A stretch of DNA of 64,000 bases from Steroidobacter gossypii (GTDB taxonomy: Bacteria; Pseudomonadota; Gammaproteobacteria; Steroidobacterales; Steroidobacteraceae), in contig NZ_JAEVLS010000002.1 of assembly GCF_016801985.1 (NCBI RefSeq), positions 1,364,001 through 1,428,000 of the forward strand, read 5' to 3'. This document shows positions 44,647 to 54,064 of the stretch, in pieces. A program made the position numbers and the translations under genes. The notes below the pieces were generated by a model. It searched no databases and was not told the DNA's origin. It was given only the letters and a program-made list of their open reading frames with translations. Position 1 is the first letter of the stretch. The number at the start of each line of letters is the position of its first letter.

Positions 44647-47514
44647 TCACTGTCCCAAGCCGATGCGCCGGCCGGACCCTGGCGGCACACAGGTATATGT
44701 CACCTCCTGCCCGGTGGTCGCGGCCAGGGCTCGCAACGAGGCGTCGGTCCGCCGGGTGCCATCGGCCGCCACGAAGTCCCCCGTTGCGGGGTCGAGCAGA
44801 TAGCCTTTGAGACTGCCGCCGATCGCCACCTTGGCCACCAGGTCGCATTCCTTGGTCGCGCCGCCCAGTTCCTTGGAAGTGAAATTCGCCTTGGCCCGCT
44901 GGATCAGCAGATTGATACGCGGATTGACGGCGCTCGCGTTACTGCTCGTGAGCGTGACTTGCTGACCCACGATGGGCGCCAGGTCGCTGTCGAAGGCGAG
45001 CATGAATTCCACCACGTCGCGGCGGGTGGCGTCCGGATTGATGATCGGGAAGCCCGCGTTCAACTGCGGGTTGAACACCACTGCGGTGAAGAACCGGAAC
45101 AACGTGTCCACCGAGCCATCGTTCACGAAGCCGAAGCCGCGGATCTGATTGCCCATGTTGCCGGTGTCGGGTGCACCAAAGAAGTTCACCCTTGGCGCCC
45201 CGAACATGCCGACCTTCTGATACATGTTCCGCAGGTGTGGGATCTTCACGATCTGCGTGATGCCTTCGAAGCTCGCCGCACCGCCGGTGCCGAAGAAGCC
45301 CTGCGCGGGATCGAGGCGATGACAGCCTTCACACGTGAAGGCGGTCTCACCTGGAATCAGTCCACCGATGATGGGGATCTCGATGCCATCCGAAGGCCGC
45401 GGGCCGAAATAGAAGTTGCGGCCGCGGGTCTGCGCTGCGTTGAGCGAGTTGTTCAACGCGCGCACCGGATTGGGCGGCAGCTGCACCTTCAGCTGGAAAT
45501 CGGTGAAGCGCTGCATGTCGGCCGTGCTCGGCAGACCGTCGCGACCCAGCAGGCCCTCGAACGCCACGATGAAGTTGTTGAACGACAGATTGGTGTCGAG
45601 CGGATCGCTTCCGAAATGTCCCGTGGCCCGGTCGCCTCGCCAGTGCATGGCGCCCGCGTTACGCAGACCGCGCAGCGTTTGGGTGGTCATCGGGCCCTTC
45701 ATCGGGTGGAATTCCTCCACATCGTCGCTGCCGTTGATCGGTGTGCGCACGCCAAATAATGTCTTACCGATGAAGATCTCGAGATCGCTGGTCAGATTCT
45801 TCGGCAACGGATTGTGCGTGACCGGATCGTCGGGATTGCCCAGATCCCACGCGAGATCGTCCATGTCACCGAAGATGTGACAGCTGGCGCACGAGGCCTC
45901 GCCGTTCGCCGACAGCACGGTCGCGTCATAGAGCATCGGGCGGCCCTGCACGATCGCGGCCGGCTCCGGGTTCGGCAACGTCACCGCGGCGACCTGCGCC
46001 CTGGTCGCAAGGTCGATGACCTTCACTGCATTGTCGAAGCGGGTCGTCACATAGAGCCGGCCGCGTGGCTCATCGAGCACCAGCCCGCTCGGACCGCCGC
46101 CGGTGACATTGATGTAATTTGCGCTCGCCGTTCGCGGATTGAAGGAATCCGACTCCAGCGCGGCAGTACTGAAAACACCGATACGACTGGAGCCGAACGC
46201 GGCGACATACAACGTCTGGCCATTGCTCGTGACCGCCATCTCCAGCGGCGTCGACAAGCTGTGATTGCGCGCGGTCGGATCGAACCCCGACTCACCGGCG
46301 AGCCTGGTGTAATCCAGATGTTTGTTCAGGTGACGCGGCGTGACGGTGGATCCCGAGATCACGGTGATGCGCGTTTCGGCGAGATGGCCTTGCACCGTCT
46401 GCCCCCCGAACTGTCCGGGGCCTTCGAAGCGCTGCAAGTTGTTGGCCTCCGTGTTCGAGACATACAGCTTGCCGGTGACCGGGTTCGCAACCATGTTGAA
46501 CAAGGTCGTGCCGACATGCGCGTAGCTTGCCGTTTGTGACAGGGTGCGCGCGTCGACTGCGAACACGTCGAGATCCGGCAGGCGGAATCGCACGGCGTTG
46601 TTCCAGTTGCGGCCGAGCTCATCTTCCCAACGCCCGGTGGCGTTGTTGAATTTCACGATCAGGCCGGTTTCAGGCGCGCGCTTGCCTTCGAAGTTGGTGC
46701 CGGGTCCGGGAAGGCCGCCGGGCATGATGGAGAGATTGTCGACCAGGCACGGAATGTTGGGTCGGAAACCGTCGCACACCATGGGCTCCAGGATGGTCGT
46801 GGTTTGATTGCCCGACTTGAACGCCGCGACGTAAACGGTGTTGCGATCGGGGCTGACGGCCAGCGCGCGCGGCGTGTCGCTGAAGAAGTTCAGAATCCGA
46901 GTAGGCGTGCCGCCTACAGTCGCGCCAAGGTTGGTGGGATCGAACACCCATACATCCGAGCGGCCGATGCTCGGCGTGGTCAACTGCGGATCGCCAGCGC
47001 CCGGCACGCCTGAAATCGAGGCGTCAGTGCGATGCTGGCCGCGATGCGCGGTGGTGATGAATGCTCTGGCCGGGGAGCCTGCGAACACGATGTCACGCGG
47101 CTCATCGCCGACCAGCAACGTGCGCGTCACTCGCGGCGTGCCACTCAAGGTCACCACGCTCACGCTGTCCGAGAGATGATTGACGACCCACACTTCGGCG
47201 TCATTGCGGACCGCGACCGCTACGGGCTCCAGCCCCACCGGCACTCGCGCGCGCAGGGCGAGACCCGCCAAGGTGATATCGAACACTTCCAGCGTGTTGT
47301 CCGGCGTGTTGGTGACGAACAGCCGCGTGCGATCGGGCGATATGGCGATCGGGCGCACGTGCCCGGATTCGAATGCGATGAAGTTGGGCGCCTGCGCCAG
47401 GGCTGCGCTCATGCCGAGCGTTGCGCACAACAGAACTACAGACCCAAAAAGCCGGGCGAACGCACGCTCCCTCACGGATCGACCGTGGTGGGAGCACATG
47501 GCTTTGCTGCACAT
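44647..47514 (-). CDS. Exported beta-propeller dihaem cytochrome c protein
   Basis: The 955-residue exported protein has an N-terminal YVTN-type beta-propeller (about 45-520) with blades such as RLFVTNTPDNTLEVFDI, TVYVAAFKSGN, LYVSNTEANNL and LYVAAFGSSRIGVF. A cytochrome c part with two haem sites follows: CASCH near residue 541 and CEGCH near residue 726. Similar proteins belong to the MauG/cytochrome c peroxidase-like group and may oxidise a bound substrate. GGGGAG eight bases upstream supports the start. It is divergent from a MalT-like regulator. The substrate is unknown. Confidence 0.85.
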   Translation of the reverse strand: MCSKAMCSHHGRSVRERAFARLFGSVVLLCATLGMSAALAQAPNFIAFESGHVRPIAISPDRTRLFVTNTPDNTLEVFDITLAGLALRARVPVGLEPVAVAVRNDAEVWVVNHLSDSVSVVTLSGTPRVTRTLLVGDEPRDIVFAGSPARAFITTAHRGQHRTDASISGVPGAGDPQLTTPSIGRSDVWVFDPTNLGATVGGTPTRILNFFSDTPRALAVSPDRNTVYVAAFKSGNQTTTILEPMVCDGFRPNIPCLVDNLSIMPGGLPGPGTNFEGKRAPETGLIVKFNNATGRWEDELGRNWNNAVRFRLPDLDVFAVDARTLSQTASYAHVGTTLFNMVANPVTGKLYVSNTEANNLQRFEGPGQFGGQTVQGHLAETRITVISGSTVTPRHLNKHLDYTRLAGESGFDPTARNHSLSTPLEMAVTSNGQTLYVAAFGSSRIGVFSTAALESDSFNPRTASANYINVTGGGPSGLVLDEPRGRLYVTTRFDNAVKVIDLATRAQVAAVTLPNPEPAAIVQGRPMLYDATVLSANGEASCASCHIFGDMDDLAWDLGNPDDPVTHNPLPKNLTSDLEIFIGKTLFGVRTPINGSDDVEEFHPMKGPMTTQTLRGLRNAGAMHWRGDRATGHFGSDPLDTNLSFNNFIVAFEGLLGRDGLPSTADMQRFTDFQLKVQLPPNPVRALNNSLNAAQTRGRNFYFGPRPSDGIEIPIIGGLIPGETAFTCEGCHRLDPAQGFFGTGGAASFEGITQIVKIPHLRNMYQKVGMFGAPRVNFFGAPDTGNMGNQIRGFGFVNDGSVDTLFRFFTAVVFNPQLNAGFPIINPDATRRDVVEFMLAFDSDLAPIVGQQVTLTSSNASAVNPRINLLIQRAKANFTSKELGGATKECDLVAKVAIGGSLKGYLLDPATGDFVAADGTRRTDASLRALAATTGQEVTYTCVPPGSGRRIGLGQ

Positions 47515-47693
47515 GGCTGGTGACTCCCCTTCGAATGAATCGTGATTTGCTGTCCCGCTGTGGTTCAGCGGATGACGAGCATGCTAGGGGCCTGCATAAT
47601 CGCCGCGCCCCCTTCGATAGGAGGGGCGACGCGGATGTTTTGCCGCCGATATCGCCGACAGTCTCCGAAACGGATCATTCAGGGAACGCGCGC

Positions 47694-50459
47694 GTGACAC
47701 ACCAGCTCACCAGACGCGGCAGGGATCGAGCCGAAGGCGCGGCGCCTCGCTCGGCGCCGACGATGATCGAGCCCATTGACGAGGTGGGCCCTCACCACCT
47801 GATGCAAGGCAAGCTGCACCCTCCGCAAACGGCGGGGACGTGCATCGCGCGACTCGCGTTGTTGTCACGTCTGGACGCCGCGGCCCGGAAAAAGCTCGCC
47901 TTGCTGACCGCGCCGATCGGCTCAGGCAAGACCACGCTGCTTGCGCAGTGGCATCGGCGAGCCGCACAGGAGCAAGCCATCGCCTGGCTGTCATTGGACG
48001 AACACGACAATGAGCCGGTGCGCTTCTTTTCCTATCTGATCGCGGCGATGAAAGCGGTCTGCCCGGCGTTCGATGCGTATGTGCCTCATCAGCGGCGACT
48101 GGCTGAATCGCTCGAGCCCACGATCACGGTGCTCCTCGCAAGTCTTGGCCGGCTGAACCGGCCCGTCTGCATCGTTTTGGATGATCTACAAATGTTGAGC
48201 TCGCCCGCGCTGCTGCGGGCGATCGATTCGTTATTGCTGCACTCTCCGCCTGGCGTTCGCTGGATCCTTTCAGGCCGCGGCTTGCCCGCGTTGCATTCGG
48301 CCCTGAGTCGGCTGCGCTTGAATGATCAACTCGATACGCTCGGCCCGGCGGAGCTCAACTTCGATGCCGCCGCCATCGTGCAGCTCGGCGAGACGCTCTG
48401 TTCTCGCACGCTGACCGACGATGAAGCGCTCAATATTCAGCGCAGCACGGAAGGTTGGGTGGCCGGCGTGAAACTCGCCCTCCTCGCCGCCGCCGAATCA
48501 CGCGATGGCATCGGTGATTTCGATGGCTCGCACTACGAGGTCGCCCGTTACCTGGGTGCCTCCGTTCTGCAGGAGCTGCCCATCGAGATGCGCGAGTTCT
48601 TGCTGGCGAGCAGCGTCGTCGACCGGATGACCGCCGAGCTGTGCAACCAGTTGCTCGGGATCACTCACAGCCAGTCGCTGCTCGAGCAGCTCGAGCGCGC
48701 GCAGCTGTTCATGCAACCGCTCGACAGTCACGGGCATTGGTACAGATATCACACGTTATTCCTGGATTTCCTGCGCAGTTGTCTGCGCCATGACATGGCG
48801 CGCCTGGCGCAGTTGCATGAGCTGGCGAGCCGCTGGTACGCCGAGCATCAGCTCCATGAAGAGGCGCTTGCCCACGCCTTCGCTGCGAGCAATGAAGCAT
48901 GGAAGCTCGAACTGCTGGATCGATGCGCGACCACGTGGCTGCGCGCAGGTGAGATCGTCTGCGTGATCCATTGGACCAGCAAGCTGCCACGAAATGTCAT
49001 GCTCGCTCATGCGGGCATCTGTACGGTGTATGTCGCCAGTCTGATTCTGTCGCGACGCTTCAGCGAGGCCGCCGCCACGCTGCGCGAGATCGAAAGCAAT
49101 GTCGCGCTCGAACGCGGCATCGGCGCCGCTCACTTGCGGTTGTTGCACGCGATGCTGACCGTGCTCGCCGACAGCAGCGGCCAGATCGGCATCTCCTCGC
49201 CCGAGGCGCTGCGTGAGCGCGGCGCGGACAGCTTCCTGATCGGCACGCTGCTGACCTTGCAGGCATACACCATGCTGCGCCTGAATCATTTCGACAAAGC
49301 ATGGAGGCTCGCCATGCGCGCGCGTGACACGTTCGATTCGATGAGCGTGTACAGCCTGGGCTTCGCCGAAGTGGTCGCGTGCCTGGCCGAGCGGGCGCAA
49401 GGCGATATGAAGGCCGCAGCCGATCGCTGTGAGCGGATGTTTGCCCTGGTCCGTGGCGGACATCGCAGCCCCGCGTGGGTGAATGCGGCCAATGCGTTGG
49501 CGTATGTACGTTATGAAGAGAACCGGCTCGATGAGGCCGAAGCCTTGTGCTCCGAGGTGCTGCCGCTGCTGTGCGTTCAGTCCACGGTCGAGAATGTTTC
49601 CACCGCTTATGTGACTTTCTCGCGCATCAAAGCGATCCATGGCCGGCATGGCGAGGCCTTTCAACTGCTCGACTACCTGCACAGCCTGCTGGAAAGCGGC
49701 TCGCACGTGCGCTTTCTTGCGCAGGTTTGTGCGGAGAAGATTCGTCTGTTCTTATCGCAGGAAAATCTGCAGCGCGCACGTGCGGTGGCATTAGAGTTCG
49801 GCCTGCAGCGCCGCGCTCGATCTGGCGAGTGGCGCCGGGCGCGCGGCTATGACGAGGCCTGGGAGCGTTTCGGCTCCGGCTACGCCGCCCTGCTCGTCAA
49901 GCAGCGGCAGTACGATGAAGCTCGCGCCATCCTGCAGGTGCTCAGACACAGCGCTCGCGAAGTGGGATACATCTATCGCGAGGCGCCGCTCGAAGCGGCG
50001 CTGGCGAGTTGCTACTGGCACGCAGGGGACGTCGAAGGCGCGTTCGACTGTCTCAACCGCGGTTTCTCGCTCACCCAGGGCCATGGCTTCACTCGCGGCA
50101 TCTTCGACGAAGTCCCGGCCATGACCCAAATCATTGCCGCTGCTCTCGAGCAAGGGCGTTTGCACGGCGCTCTGCCCACGCATTACTTCTGCAAGTTTCA
50201 GAACGTATTTTCGCATACGGCCCCGGTCGCGACGCCCTCGCCTCGCAAGCCCGCCTTGCCGCTCGAGCCGCTCACCGAGCGTGAGGTGGACATGCTCCGT
50301 CTGCTCGCCCAGGGCCTGAGCAACCACGAGATCAGCGCTCGCTCACAGATCGCGCTGTCCACCGCGAAGTGGCATTTGAAGAACGTATTCGCGAAGCTCG
50401 ATGTCAGTACCCGCACCGGCGCCATCGCTCGGGCCCGGCAGATGCGGCTGATCGAGTGA
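47694..50459 (+). CDS. MalT-like LuxR-family transcriptional regulator
   Basis: The 921-residue STAND-ATPase regulator has Walker A LLTAPIGSGKTTLLAQW, Walker B VCIVLDDLQML and the IILSGR-like WILSGRGLPAL. A long TPR-like helical sensor follows, and a C-terminal LuxR helix-turn-helix (LTEREVDMLRLLAQGLSNHE, VKWHLKNVFAKL-like AKWHLKNVFAKLDV). The effector is probably a small ligand bound by the TPR region. The start is GTG at 47694 with AGGGA eight bases upstream; ATG 47763 lacks a Shine-Dalgarno. It sits between the divergent dihaem gene and the D-aminoacylase gene and may control either. Confidence 0.9.
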   Translation: MTHQLTRRGRDRAEGAAPRSAPTMIEPIDEVGPHHLMQGKLHPPQTAGTCIARLALLSRLDAAARKKLALLTAPIGSGKTTLLAQWHRRAAQEQAIAWLSLDEHDNEPVRFFSYLIAAMKAVCPAFDAYVPHQRRLAESLEPTITVLLASLGRLNRPVCIVLDDLQMLSSPALLRAIDSLLLHSPPGVRWILSGRGLPALHSALSRLRLNDQLDTLGPAELNFDAAAIVQLGETLCSRTLTDDEALNIQRSTEGWVAGVKLALLAAAESRDGIGDFDGSHYEVARYLGASVLQELPIEMREFLLASSVVDRMTAELCNQLLGITHSQSLLEQLERAQLFMQPLDSHGHWYRYHTLFLDFLRSCLRHDMARLAQLHELASRWYAEHQLHEEALAHAFAASNEAWKLELLDRCATTWLRAGEIVCVIHWTSKLPRNVMLAHAGICTVYVASLILSRRFSEAAATLREIESNVALERGIGAAHLRLLHAMLTVLADSSGQIGISSPEALRERGADSFLIGTLLTLQAYTMLRLNHFDKAWRLAMRARDTFDSMSVYSLGFAEVVACLAERAQGDMKAAADRCERMFALVRGGHRSPAWVNAANALAYVRYEENRLDEAEALCSEVLPLLCVQSTVENVSTAYVTFSRIKAIHGRHGEAFQLLDYLHSLLESGSHVRFLAQVCAEKIRLFLSQENLQRARAVALEFGLQRRARSGEWRRARGYDEAWERFGSGYAALLVKQRQYDEARAILQVLRHSAREVGYIYREAPLEAALASCYWHAGDVEGAFDCLNRGFSLTQGHGFTRGIFDEVPAMTQIIAAALEQGRLHGALPTHYFCKFQNVFSHTAPVATPSPRKPALPLEPLTEREVDMLRLLAQGLSNHEISARSQIALSTAKWHLKNVFAKLDVSTRTGAIARARQMRLIE

Positions 50460-50512
50460 ATTGAGAGAGCCTCGGGTGCATAATGCTCCGCCTTCCCGCC
50501 AGGAGAAGGACC

Positions 50513-52054
50513 ATGAAACAGCTGTTCGCTCTGCTGCTCGCCATTGCGCCGGGATGGAGTTTCGCCGCGGAGCCCCCGCCGCAAGCCAGCGCGGTCATCT
50601 CCAACGTGGTCATCGTCGACGGCACCGGCGCACCGGCGCGCAAAGGCGCGGTACGCATCTCCGGGGCGGAGATCCTCGCCGTGGGCGATGTGATTCCCGA
50701 GAAGAACGAGGTCGTCATCGACGGCGGTGGCAAGACGCTCGCGCCCGGGTTCATCGACACCCACAGTCATCACGACCAGGACATCGCCCAGAACATCGCT
50801 AAGTCCCGCGACCTGGTCGCCGTGACCAGTCAGGGCGTCACGACCATCATCGTCGGTCAGGACGGCTTCTCACAAAGCCCTTTGAAAGATTTTTTCACCG
50901 AGCTGCAGAAGTCCCCGCTCGCCGTGAACATCGGATCCTACGCCGGCCACAACACGCTGCGTGAGCAAGGCATGGGCGCAGTCCGTCGCGCCGCGACCGA
51001 TGCAGAGATCGCGAGCATGAGCAAGCTGCTCGAACAGGACATGGCGGCCGGCGCCTTCGGCCTGTCCACCGGCCTGGAATACGAAACCGGTAATTTCTCC
51101 ACACCCGCCGAGGTGATCGCACTGGCGAAAGTCGCGGCAGGCTTGGGCGGCCGTTACATGAGCCACATCCGCGATGAAGAGTTCGATCTGATGCCGGCGC
51201 TGCAAGAAGTCATCGACGTGGGCAAGGCGACCGGCGCGCCGGTGCAGATCTCACACCTGAAGATCGGCGCGAAGAAACTCTGGGGCGCCTCCGACAAAGT
51301 GCTGCAACTGTTGAACGACGCCCGCGCCGCCGGCGTCGATATCACCGCGGATGCCTACCCTTACACGTACTGGCAATCGACCATGCGCGTGATGTTCCCC
51401 AATAAGGATTACACGAGCCGCGAAGACCTCGCCTTCACGCTCAAAGAGTCCACACCTGCCGACAAACTGCATTTCGCCCGCTACGCCCCCGACCCGCAGA
51501 TCGTCGGCAAGACGCTCGCTCAAGTGGCCAAGGAGCGCGGCGGCAATCCGGTCGATGTCTACCTGGATCTGATGAAGAAAGCGATCGAGTACGAGAAGGC
51601 GCATCCCGAAGACAAGGCCGTCGAATCCGTCATCGGGGCCAGCATGAGCGACAAAGACGTCGAACGTTTCCTCACCTGGGAGCATACAAACATCTGCTCC
51701 GATGGCTACTCGATGGGGCACCCTCGCGGCCACGGCGCCTTCTCTCGCGTGCTCGGCCATTACGTCCGCGAGAAGAAGTTGATGACGCTGGAGCAAGCCG
51801 TTCACAAGATGACCGGCCTCGCCGCGAAGCATCTTGGCCTCACCGACCGTGGCGTCATTGCGGCGGGCAACAGCGCCGATCTCGTGCTCTTCGATCCGGA
51901 GGAAGTGGTCGATCGCGCGACGCTGCAGAATCCGACGGCCACCTCGCTCGGCATCGAGAAAGTATGGGTGAACGGCAGGCTCGTGTTTCAGGAGCGTCGG
52001 AGCACGGGCGTCCATCCGGGCCAGGTCATTCGGCCGGCAAAGAAGACGACGTAA
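50513..52054 (+). CDS. Exported N-acyl-D-amino-acid deacylase-type amidohydrolase
   Basis: The 513-residue amidohydrolase-superfamily enzyme has a signal peptide (MKQLFALLLAIAPGWSFA). Its metal-site motif GFIDTHSHHDQD and the D-aminoacylase hallmarks GLSTGLEYETGNFS, GGRYMSHIRDE, ICSDGYSMGHPRGHGAF and AGNSADLVLFDPEEV fit enzymes that remove acyl groups from N-acyl-D-amino acids. Periplasmic action on D-amino-acid debris, for example from peptidoglycan, is plausible. AGGAGAAGG is directly upstream of the ATG. It lies 53 bp after the MalT-like gene and ends 22 bp before a convergent gene. Confidence 0.9.
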   Translation: MKQLFALLLAIAPGWSFAAEPPPQASAVISNVVIVDGTGAPARKGAVRISGAEILAVGDVIPEKNEVVIDGGGKTLAPGFIDTHSHHDQDIAQNIAKSRDLVAVTSQGVTTIIVGQDGFSQSPLKDFFTELQKSPLAVNIGSYAGHNTLREQGMGAVRRAATDAEIASMSKLLEQDMAAGAFGLSTGLEYETGNFSTPAEVIALAKVAAGLGGRYMSHIRDEEFDLMPALQEVIDVGKATGAPVQISHLKIGAKKLWGASDKVLQLLNDARAAGVDITADAYPYTYWQSTMRVMFPNKDYTSREDLAFTLKESTPADKLHFARYAPDPQIVGKTLAQVAKERGGNPVDVYLDLMKKAIEYEKAHPEDKAVESVIGASMSDKDVERFLTWEHTNICSDGYSMGHPRGHGAFSRVLGHYVREKKLMTLEQAVHKMTGLAAKHLGLTDRGVIAAGNSADLVLFDPEEVVDRATLQNPTATSLGIEKVWVNGRLVFQERRSTGVHPGQVIRPAKKTT

Positions 52055-52076
52055 CTTGCTGAAAGCGGCGCACCGC

Positions 52077-54062
52077 CTATTGGGCAGACGAGTTTGCGCC
52101 GCGCGGTGAAATCTGCGACTTGAGCTGCATCGGCGTAGCATGATCGAGGGCCTTTCTGAGCACGGGCTCGAAGGCATCCGCCTGACGCATGAATCCAAGG
52201 TCGCTCGCGTGCGAGGCGTCGGTGGCGCCTTCAGTGTCGGCGCCGTAGAGCTCGTCGCCCGGAATGAAGTACAGCCGCTCGATGCCTTCGCGTTGCAAGC
52301 TGGCATAAGCTTCTTTCAACGCGGCGTGGTTGGCGTCGTGGTAGGCACGCTTTGCCGGTGTGATCCATGCGTTGGTGAACCGACGGTCTTCGACGAGCAC
52401 AATCGGCGTGTCACGATGCGCGGCTCGGATTTGTTCGACGAGCGGCACGGCCCGCTCGCGGATCAGTTCGGCATTCATGTTTGGCGCGCAATCGATCACG
52501 ATCGCCGCCGCATCCACACGACCGATCAGCGCGCCCACGCTCTGGTCCATCTTGCCGTTGCCCGAGAAGCCAAGGTTGATCACGGGGCGATCGAGACGAC
52601 GGCCGAGGATGGCCGCATGCGCCATGCCGGGACGCGAGGCTGAGGCGCCCTGCGTGATCGAGGTGCCGTAAAACAAAATGGGTTTGAGGGAGCGCGGCGC
52701 CAGCGACTGAAAGCTCGCGTCTCGATTGACGCCGAACGAGATCCTTTCAACACCGTTGTAGAGTGGAAGGTAAGCGGCATACTCACGCATGCCGGGACGG
52801 AGCCCTTCAATCAAGGCCATGCGCACTTTCGCAGCGGTGGGCTTGGTGACGCCGACCCACTTCCACTTGCCGCCCTCCTGCTCATCACGGGCGTACAGAT
52901 CCACACCACTCACGCCCGTGGCGGGCATGTGCGGCATGGAGATCTTCTTGCCATCCATCAGCTCATAGTCCACCCAGATGGTGGCAGCATCCGTCTTGAA
53001 ACGAAACATCATGCCCGCCGTTTGACGGCTGAGATTCCAGACCTTCTCCGGCACGCTGGCCTCGGCGGCAGCGGGAAACCGGTCGAAATAACGAAGACGG
53101 GCTTCATCAGCCCAGGCCCGGCCCTCGGGCGCCCAGTCATCGTGGCCGGCGGCATGCCAGACGAGCTCAGGCTCCTTTTCCCGAGACGATGCCGCTGGAC
53201 TGGCATGCTCGTGCGGGACGAACAGCAATACATGATTGGCCACGGGGCGTTCCTTACCGAGCACGCCGGTCTGGATGGGGCTGTTCAGGACCTTGGCCCT
53301 GCCGTCATCGCCCTCCGTCACGAGCGTGGTCGAGCCGCCGCCATCGAGGTTGATCGCATCCGACGCGCCGAGGCTTGCAAACAACGCGGCCAGATCCGGC
53401 AGGCTCATGCCCTTGCTGTTGGCCTGACGGCCGTCGATCGTGACGATCCACGCTCGCTCGCGATTTGCGGAGATGCCAAAGGCGGTGCGCGGATGAAGCG
53501 TGGTCGAGAAATCGCCTGTGAGCGGCGGCGTCTTGCCGCTATTCAGAAGCCGCGGCCCGGCGGCGATCCCGTCGGTGAACCCCTGGGGACACGTCTGCCC
53601 ATCGACGATGGCGACGTTCGCTCGATCGAAGCAAAGCATGGCATTGATGCGCTCCGGTTTGATCGACTCGACCGGCGACACCATATTGCCCGCAGAGATG
53701 AGCGCTCCTGAGGCATTCACCGGATCGCCCTCCTGCGGATAGTAGTCGCCCTGTCCGGTGCTGCCCGGTTTCCATGGCGAGAAGAAGCCGCCGTTGATGG
53801 CCAGCTGTGCATGGCGCTTCGTCATGTACGCACTCGTGGTCCACGCCACGTGTTCCATGCCCTTGGAGGTATCTGCGAACGTCACCCCGAAGTGCAGACC
53901 CGACTGACGCAGATCGATGGCGACGATATGCGCTCGCGCAGGCTCGGTGGCGGCCACCTCACGCTGCTCGTACTGAAGTCCCGGGTAGAGCTCGGCGCCT
54001 CGCGCTCCCGTGGCAAGACCCAACGCAATCGAAAGACCAATCAAAGCCTGGCGGATCTTCAT
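52077..54062 (-). CDS. Phosphodiester glycosidase (NAGPA) / SGNH hydrolase fusion
   Basis: The 661-residue exported protein joins two enzyme types. Residues about 25-285 are a NAGPA-type phosphodiester glycosidase domain (LAINGGFFSPW, DGIAAGPRLLNSG, HPRTAFGIS, VTIDGRQANSKGMSL, SDAINLDGGGSTTLV). Residues about 300-655 are an SGNH hydrolase: a GxDLY N-terminal module (GVSGVDLYARDE) followed by FYGTSITQGASASRPG, INLGFSGNGKMD and the catalytic DASHASDLGF. The pair suggests removal of both phosphodiester-linked sugars and ester groups from one extracellular glycan. The ATG follows the receptor stop by two bases, so it belongs to the FecIR-receptor operon. Confidence 0.88.
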   Translation of the reverse strand: MKIRQALIGLSIALGLATGARGAELYPGLQYEQREVAATEPARAHIVAIDLRQSGLHFGVTFADTSKGMEHVAWTTSAYMTKRHAQLAINGGFFSPWKPGSTGQGDYYPQEGDPVNASGALISAGNMVSPVESIKPERINAMLCFDRANVAIVDGQTCPQGFTDGIAAGPRLLNSGKTPPLTGDFSTTLHPRTAFGISANRERAWIVTIDGRQANSKGMSLPDLAALFASLGASDAINLDGGGSTTLVTEGDDGRAKVLNSPIQTGVLGKERPVANHVLLFVPHEHASPAASSREKEPELVWHAAGHDDWAPEGRAWADEARLRYFDRFPAAAEASVPEKVWNLSRQTAGMMFRFKTDAATIWVDYELMDGKKISMPHMPATGVSGVDLYARDEQEGGKWKWVGVTKPTAAKVRMALIEGLRPGMREYAAYLPLYNGVERISFGVNRDASFQSLAPRSLKPILFYGTSITQGASASRPGMAHAAILGRRLDRPVINLGFSGNGKMDQSVGALIGRVDAAAIVIDCAPNMNAELIRERAVPLVEQIRAAHRDTPIVLVEDRRFTNAWITPAKRAYHDANHAALKEAYASLQREGIERLYFIPGDELYGADTEGATDASHASDLGFMRQADAFEPVLRKALDHATPMQLKSQISPRGANSSAQ

Positions 54063-54064
54063 GC

